A stretch of DNA of 26,707 nt, from NCBI GenBank assembly GCA_003344405.1, contig NOWV01000394.1, positions 1 through 26,707 on the forward strand, given 5' to 3'. Position numbers and translations under genes: made by a program. Under the pieces are notes generated by a model. That model saw only the letters and a program-made list of their open reading frames with translations, was not told the origin of the DNA and ran no database searches. This document shows, piece by piece, positions 21,460 to 26,707 of the stretch (position 1 is its first letter; every line of letters begins with the position of its first letter). This stretch comes from Trichoplax sp. H2 (taxonomy: Eukaryota; Placozoa; Uniplacotomia; Trichoplacea).

Positions 21460-22536
21460 ATGTTAATCGAAATAGTAATGTCTTTATGTTATAAAAGTAC
21501 GCAAGCAGTGGAAAATTTGTTCAAGACAGTCATCGAAATGTGTTCAATATTATACTGCAATGCTGTTGCCAAAGTTTTAGCGTGGCTATTGGGTTTTGGT
21601 ATTTTGATTTCAACTTTCAGTGCCTTGCAAAAAATTGGCGTTGTGTATGCATGCAAGCTGAAGCGAGGTGATAGCCATAGGAAGAAAAGATTTTCCTTCC
21701 TCATTTTAAATACAGCTTTTGGCGCTTGGTTTGGTAGTGCCTATCTTATCATCATCGCTTTTTCAGATCACTATTATACGAATAGCTTCGATTATAACAA
21801 CAAGATTTATTACAATAGTAGTGATAACTATCCGTTATGCCATAACTTTACATTGATATGGTTGAAAAATCCTCTCTGCTCTATAGCACGATTTAGTTTT
21901 TTAATAGGTGTTCAGTTGCCTCCGCTTACTATGCTTGTTCTTAGTTTTGATCGTTATTATACCATTGTTAAACCGTTAAATTGCCGTTACTTTAGATCGA
22001 GAAATATCAAGTTTGTAGTATGCTGCCTTTGGTTATATACGTTAATAGTAGCAACTATTAGTGCAATCAGATCATTACAGATGGCGGACAAAATAGTCTA
22101 TGATGAAGTAGACAATATTTGCAGTTATGGATCTATGCCGGATACTGTCGTACAATTTACAATATTTTTAACTATGATGACCACCTTGATCGCCTATACT
22201 CTTTGTATTATTCTGAATGTTAAAATAATTATTCATATTAAGCGAGCCAGCAGCCATTTATCAAATATACAGCAAGTTACAACTGAAAACAGAGTTCAAA
22301 TCGAAAAATATTACGGCGTCTTTGTTTTCCTTTTAGCGACAACAAATACATTGAGTTGTCTTCCAGCCACAATTGTAGTGATTATCCGTTATTTAAAACT
22401 ATCAAAATCATCGCTAAAACTTGGAAATGATATTTCCATAATTGCTTACTTTTTGCAATTTATTAATGCATTTATAAATCCTTATCTTGTAATATTATTG
22501 ACATCGAAGACTTTGCATGAGCACTTTAAACGATAA
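21460..22536 (+). CDS. class A GPCR with DRY kept and other microswitches lost
   Basis: An intact single-exon receptor of 358 residues. I chose the first ATG after the in-frame TAA at 21436. Seven helices are seen. C140 before TM3 should pair with the cysteine in DNICSYG of loop 2. The TM3 end is DRY (164-166). Loop 1 is long, with C127 and sequons at N119 and N129. Residues normally fixed in class A are changed: N1.50 is T52, D2.50 is A89, W6.48 is C300 (SCLP), and TM7 reads NPYLV (340-344) instead of NPxxY. AIRSLQ...DNIC after TM4 matches the receptors at 10272 and 15033, so they are paralogues. The tail after TM7 is short (about 15 residues). With D2.50 and Y7.53 gone, sodium regulation and the usual activation path are likely altered. 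The ligand is unknown. Confidence 0.92.
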   Translation: MLIEIVMSLCYKSTQAVENLFKTVIEMCSILYCNAVAKVLAWLLGFGILISTFSALQKIGVVYACKLKRGDSHRKKRFSFLILNTAFGAWFGSAYLIIIAFSDHYYTNSFDYNNKIYYNSSDNYPLCHNFTLIWLKNPLCSIARFSFLIGVQLPPLTMLVLSFDRYYTIVKPLNCRYFRSRNIKFVVCCLWLYTLIVATISAIRSLQMADKIVYDEVDNICSYGSMPDTVVQFTIFLTMMTTLIAYTLCIILNVKIIIHIKRASSHLSNIQQVTTENRVQIEKYYGVFVFLLATTNTLSCLPATIVVIIRYLKLSKSSLKLGNDISIIAYFLQFINAFINPYLVILLTSKTLHEHFKR

Positions 22537-22548
22537 CCTTTATCGTTT
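22528..22548 (+). repeat. hairpin over the GPCR stop codon
   Basis: AAACGATAA-CCT-TTATCGTTT is a perfect 9-bp stem with a 3-nt loop. The stop TAA (22534-22536) is the last part of the left arm. Its likeness to a bacterial terminator is taken as coincidental, since the gene is animal. Confidence 0.6.
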
Positions 22549-23262
22549 TTCATTATTTTAATTGCAGCAAGCATATTCTACGATATCAATACTACAGTTT
22601 ATTGTAAGGGCGAAGATTTCCTTTCGTTAATTTTTATTGTGTTATTAGAGTTCTAGACTTATTGAAATACTGTTGTCACTTATTAATATCTAAATAACCA
22701 GTCACGAAAAAATAAATTAAATGTCTTTAATCAATTCGGAAATATCTAGAAAATCAATACAGGCATTATTCGAAAAGCTATTATTATATCTTTTGAAAGA
22801 GTTATTTTGATTTTGTAATCAGTAAGGCAACGAAGGAAGCTTGGAAGCTATAACAACACTATAATAACTGATATATTGCAGATGAAAGATATGACTGAAT
22901 TAAACATGCTAGTCCATCATCTATAAGTTAGATATTAATTATTTTTAACAATTTGTAACACTCCGTCAATTTTTGGCATAAATAAATAACGATGGAACTC
23001 GTATCGTACATATTCTGTAAGAAAAAATACTAAAAAATAAAGACTTTACTCAAATAAATAAAGTTACGGAATTTAAATGTCTGCTTCAAATAATTACGAA
23101 TAAAGTTAGAATCTTTTTTAAATAAGTAAAGGTACATTACGATCTCTGAGCATTATTTTAATGAAAGTTTTAATCCTGATTTCATTTCGCAACTTAGATC
23201 GCAAAAAAATTACAGAAATAAAATGTTTTGCGTGCTAGTTAATAAGGACCGACTGTTGTGAT
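22549..23262. other. 3' flank of the second intact GPCR
   Basis: AATAAA at 22711-22716, about 175 bp after the stop, is a possible poly(A) signal. Near 23030-23140 the words AATAAAG and AAATAA recur irregularly, but there is no clean tandem array. No gene was seen. Confidence 0.4.
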
Positions 23263-23514
23263 TCTGACATGATTATCACGGTAGTGTTTCACGTAGTTAT
23301 TGTATAATAACATGGTACTGTAATTGCATGAGTTGTACAATTGTAGCTCCTATAGCAACGGTAAGTTATTGATTGCTACGGCAGGCGTAATGCATAAGTT
23401 GCATATCTATTGTTCATTCTAGCATCAAAAGTAATTTGACGCCCTACAAGACAGTAAATGACCAACCTATACTCTAACTTTGTATCTTCAATTACAGTCT
23501 AAACCTGTAAGCTA
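23263..23514 (+). repeat. 252-bp duplicate left of the gap (block A)
   Basis: Nearly identical to 23675-23926: both are 252 bp, with only about five substitutions noticed (about 98%). It is directly followed by the 140-bp element. The block contains TAGCAA...TTGCTA, which could fold. Confidence 0.95.
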
Positions 23515-23654
23515 TTTGTGATATATGCCAATCACGAAATTCCAAATTTTAGAAAAATAAGGGCTTTATTGAATCTTATACAAAGATTAACTACACAGCT
23601 CTACTCTAGCCGAATACTATTACTAAAGACTTCTAAAACGAACTAACAGAATAA
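23515..23654 (+). repeat. 140-bp dispersed element next to the gap (block B)
   Basis: Matches 26336-26475 along its whole length and, inverted, 12924-12990. All three copies begin at TTGTGATAT. Its first bases can fold (TTGTGAT with ATCACGA, one wobble pair). The gap cuts it off right after GAACTAACAGAATAA, so the right end is not known from this copy. Confidence 0.9.
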
Positions 23655-23674
23655 NNNNNNNNNNNNNNNNNNNN
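23655..23674. other. assembly gap (20 N)
   Basis: A run of 20 N, probably a placeholder of arbitrary length. It lies between two near-identical 252-bp blocks, so the join or the copy number here may be wrong. Confidence 0.98.
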
Positions 23675-23926
23675 TCTGACATGATTATCACGGTAGTGTT
23701 TCACGTAGTTATTGTATAATAACATGGTACTGTAATTGCATGAGTTGTACAATTGTAGCTCCTATAGCAACGGTAAGTTATTGATTGCTACGGCAGGCTT
23801 AATGCATAAGTTGCATATCTATTGTTCATTCTAGCATCAAAACTAATTTAACGCCCTACAAGACAGTAAATGACCAATCTTTACTCTAACTTTGTATCTT
23901 CAATTACAGTCTAAACCTGTAAGCTA
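23675..23926 (+). repeat. 252-bp duplicate right of the gap (block A')
   Basis: Partner of 23263-23514, starting exactly at the gap edge. At its right end, unique sequence follows in place of the 140-bp element. Confidence 0.95.
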
Positions 23927-24909
23927 CTAAATAGACCTTTAGATAAATATTAAAAGTTTCGCTACCGTGCATCATACTGAGCATGGGTAATAAACTATAA
24001 TTACAATTTAATGCTAAGTTACGTTACATTAATGACTACTAGAAGAAGACCTCTAGTTGTCAATGATTACACGTAACTGTCGCTTGTAGTGTAAGACATT
24101 TCGTGATCTATATTGTGTCAGTTAGACTGTAAGGTCAAATAATATTCAACGTCGTTTTGGATCATTACTTGGTCTCAAATAAAGAGTAACCTAGGACTAA
24201 CAGATATCGGTCAGATGTTGATTATTTGTATAGAAGTAGTCCTATTAGTACACTAGTCGGAGTATCTCAAGAATTTCCCGCATCTGCCAATGAATTAATT
24301 CTCATACAATACGTTAAAAATACAGTACGGTAGCACGGCTTCATTTTTATTCTATGGTATTCTAATGGAATTTCACAGCCAGATTATTTCTAACTACTTT
24401 ATACCATATATTCTTTCTCTAAAAATATCAGCGTTCAGCTATTAGTGCCTTTGTGGATATATTAATGATCGCTAATGATTTCTTGAAGATAAAGATTGCC
24501 ACTCTATGGCTGCAGATAGGCTCTAAAGTATTTCATCTGGTTGCAAATAATGGCATTAATGTTGCTTTTTCTCAAATCAGCTTCAATATATTTTATTTTT
24601 TTTTCGAGGCAGGATTAGTATGTATAGCAGCTTATTGATAAACGTAATCTAGTGCTATTTCTAGTGTATTCTTTTAACTTTTATCTAACAACATATTGTA
24701 ATTTACTATTTATTGACTTACTTGAGAAACTCAGCTGTTTCTTATAGTGTAAAAAGTCTTAAAGATTAACAAGAATGTCGCTATCGTAATTGACTCATAT
24801 GAAAAACGATGAAGTATACAAATGCAAGCATTTAGGTTCCGTGAAAATTTCATTCTTTTGCGGTTCATTTTATAAGAATGATTAGCAAAGAAGTGCAATT
24901 CAAGAATGC
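23927..24909. other. stretch between block A' and the 119-bp repeat
   Basis: No gene was recognised. An open frame at 24453-24638 has no known motif and is low in complexity. The stretch is part of the 2.4 kb that separates blocks A' and B' but is absent between A and B. Confidence 0.35.
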
Positions 24910-25028
24910 CACAAACTAGCTTTGTGACAAAGATAACTTAGAACAAATCTCTAAATTACTGTAGTCTCCATATTCACTATCCCTTAACTATCTCACTAAG
25001 ATTTAGACGGCTTTGCTTCTACGTTAAA
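24910..25028 (+). repeat. 119-bp dispersed repeat, copy 2
   Basis: Partner of 9580-9698. It lies inside the 2.4-kb stretch that interrupts the A-B arrangement. Confidence 0.85.
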
Positions 25029-26335
25029 AAACTATAGAACTCTACTTTATTCAACTATCTGCCGAGCTTAGATGTCCTTTAACATCATGTATGAGTCCTA
25101 ACAGTACATGAAATTTAGTTCATATTGGATAGCTAAATTAATGCAGAAAGTATTCATAATCTTAGACATGTACTGAACGATTCTAGGTAATTAGATTGAA
25201 GCATGACCATACACAGAGTTATTTATAGTACACTCTATAAATGAATATCTTCAGGGTATTCATCACACGCGTTACAAGACATATCACTATAATCAGTGAA
25301 CATTAGTTACCTTATGAGAAGTCTTACTACAGTACAGCATAATTTACGGTAACAAAATAAAAACTACCGCAGTTGTTACTGGAAGTCATTATTAGTTATC
25401 TCCATATATATATGTTGACCACTAAATTTAGTCATTTACCTTCACGGTACGAAGCACCGTGAAAAAGAATAAAATGTTTCTAGAAACAGTTCTTTTTCTG
25501 TTCTCAGCGTTATTATGTGAAAAAAACTGAACGTTAACATTGTTAGGATATCGGTAAAAGGTGTGTATTAAAGGAATTTAACTTGAAGGCTTGTTGGACG
25601 TTACCTTGTTGCAGAATCGATTTATGATTATAGTGAATAGTATTCTTAAATTTTCTTAATATAGATTCAAGACCAAGAGCTTTAATTACCTTAAAAACAT
25701 ACTTTGATTGATTCAGTCTGGATTAGATTTCAAACAAAGCGGTTAGGTAATCATTAAAAGAGATGATATTACACTATAAATCTAGACATGCACTGTGCGA
25801 GATTGATATTTATAATAAATTTATAATGAGTTAACTTTACTTTATAAATGTATTATCCACAGAAAATTTATATTTAAGTAGTTATTATAAATTTATTAAA
25901 TTGGAAAGAATTCGATTTTAGAGTAATTGGTTACTAATTTATGTCATTGCCTCTTGATTTACAATTGATGCTGTTGCTACATGTTATCAGAGATGAATTA
26001 AGAACCATGAATACCGTAGCTATTACTTTTATTGGTTTATAACCTATAGAAAGTGATACCGGGTTTTTGTAAAAAGATCACAAATTTATTATCTGTATGG
26101 TTTGAAATTTTAGAAAGAAACATGTATGTGGCGGGTGCATAAAGTATTCATATCTCGCAATTAAATAGTTGACGCATTCTTAAGCTCAGTTTTAACGCTA
26201 ATGATAAAATTTAGCAGATATAAATTTTTTACCGGATAATTATATTATGATTCAACTACTTAAACCCTATTAGAATAGAAGTAATTTTTAAAATGCATTT
26301 TATTAATCCTCTTAGTGTTTAACTCATTGTTACAT
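25029..26335. other. intergenic with a structured spot
   Basis: No gene was recognised. The only notable structure is the pair of overlapping hairpins at 25441-25498. Confidence 0.35.
25441..25498 (+). repeat. overlapping hairpins around an AATAAA
   Basis: TTCACGGT/ACCGTGAA (25441-25448, 25456-25463) overlaps by three bases a second stem, GAAAAAGAA/TTCTTTTTC (25461-25469, 25490-25498), which encloses the perfect palindrome GTTTCTAGAAAC (25476-25487). AATAAA (25468-25473) lies partly in the second stem. The two stems compete for the bases GAA. Confidence 0.55.
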
Positions 26336-26475
26336 TTTGTGATATACCAATCACAAAATTCCAAATTTTTGAAAAATAAGGGCTTTATTGAATCTTATAT
26401 AAAGATTAACTGAACACAGCTCTACTTTAACCGAATACTACTGCTAAAGACTTCTAAAACGAACTAACAGAATAA
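26336..26475 (+). repeat. 140-bp dispersed element, second full copy (block B')
   Basis: Matches 23515-23654 to its last base before the gap. Here the first bases form a perfect 7-bp stem, TTGTGAT/ATCACAA. It continues into unique sequence (TCTAAAGTTGCATGC). Confidence 0.9.
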
Positions 26476-26671
26476 TCTAAAGTTGCATGCTTTTATACTT
26501 TTCGTAGCATTCGCAGCTACAATCCGCACGGCAACCTTTTACCTTTTATTACACATAGTTAAATTATTCTTAGTAACACTATTCTACTGCGGACCATCAT
26601 TAATCCAATATGGATACGACTACAGTACTTACGTAGACATTATTCACACCAGCCAAAGTACAATGAATTAA
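26468..26671 (+). other. open frame of unknown origin at the window end
   Basis: The frame is open from after a TAA at 26465 to TAA at 26669-26671, with no in-frame ATG near its start. It would therefore need to be an exon (a possible acceptor is AACTAACAG at 26462-26470) or a relic. The peptide is hydrophobic at first (FYLLLHIVKLFLVTLFY), then YGYDYSTYVDIIHTSQ. Codons often end in C, unlike the rest of the window. A mitochondrial-DNA insertion is a thought, but I could not match it to any mitochondrial gene. Confidence 0.2.
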
Positions 26672-26707
26672 CTATATCCTAATACATGATTTACAGTTCT
26701 ATTTTTA

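Noticed and set aside
21489-21704. 71-codon minus-strand open frame
   Set aside because: Antisense shadow of the intact GPCR at 21460.
22528-22552. Rho-independent terminator at the end of the second intact GPCR
   Set aside because: Hairpin plus T-run matches the bacterial pattern, but the gene is an animal GPCR; reported only as a hairpin.
23490-23520. Micro-exon TCTAAACCT between TTACAG and GTAAGC
   Set aside because: Splice-like flanks exist in both 252-bp copies, but there is no gene to attach it to.
24453-24638. 61-codon plus-strand open frame
   Set aside because: Low-complexity hydrophobic translation with no motif or support.

Overview
The window looks like nuclear DNA of an early-branching animal. 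It is about two-thirds A+T, has GT..AG introns with GTAAGT/GTAAGG donors, AATAAA signals, and class A (rhodopsin-like) GPCRs beside CARD death-fold genes. A placozoan of the Trichoplax type fits best, but that is an inference from gene content and style. All recognised genes are on the + strand, and a 20-N assembly gap lies at 23655-23674.

Layout: (1) 1-475 is a dispersed repeat. (2) 820-7113 holds a seven-exon gene that I assembled from splice signals and phases. It encodes a 196-residue protein with an N-terminal CARD, a short linker with a strongly basic patch, and a C-terminal membrane anchor. The locus carries a duplicated linker exon, a decayed copy of part of the CARD exon, a duplicated 3' end, and possible alternative 3' exons without the anchor. 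(3) 8659-9072 encodes a second, divergent CARD, with a CpG-dense stretch just upstream. (4) 10272-10937 is a broken GPCR. (5) 15033-15986 and 21460-22536 are two intact single-exon GPCRs. (6) From 17889 onward the intergenic DNA is mostly repeats, including near-identical 252-bp copies on both sides of the gap and a 140-bp element seen again at 26336 and, in part, inverted at 12924.

The two CARD genes could work in one death-fold signalling pathway, with the first protein acting as a membrane-anchored adaptor. That is inferred from domain layout only. The three GPCR loci share the motif IRS...NLC/NIC between TM4 and extracellular loop 2 and are spaced 5-6 kb apart, so they look like a local duplication array. 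The two intact receptors have lost complementary sets of activation residues: the first has DSY for DRY but keeps N1.50, D2.50, W6.48 and NPxxY, while the second keeps DRY and has lost the other four.

The strongest candidate for something undescribed is the CARD-linker-tail-anchor gene, which has the overall plan of MAVS or CARD19 in a minimal form. Exon joins were made by eye and need RNA evidence.
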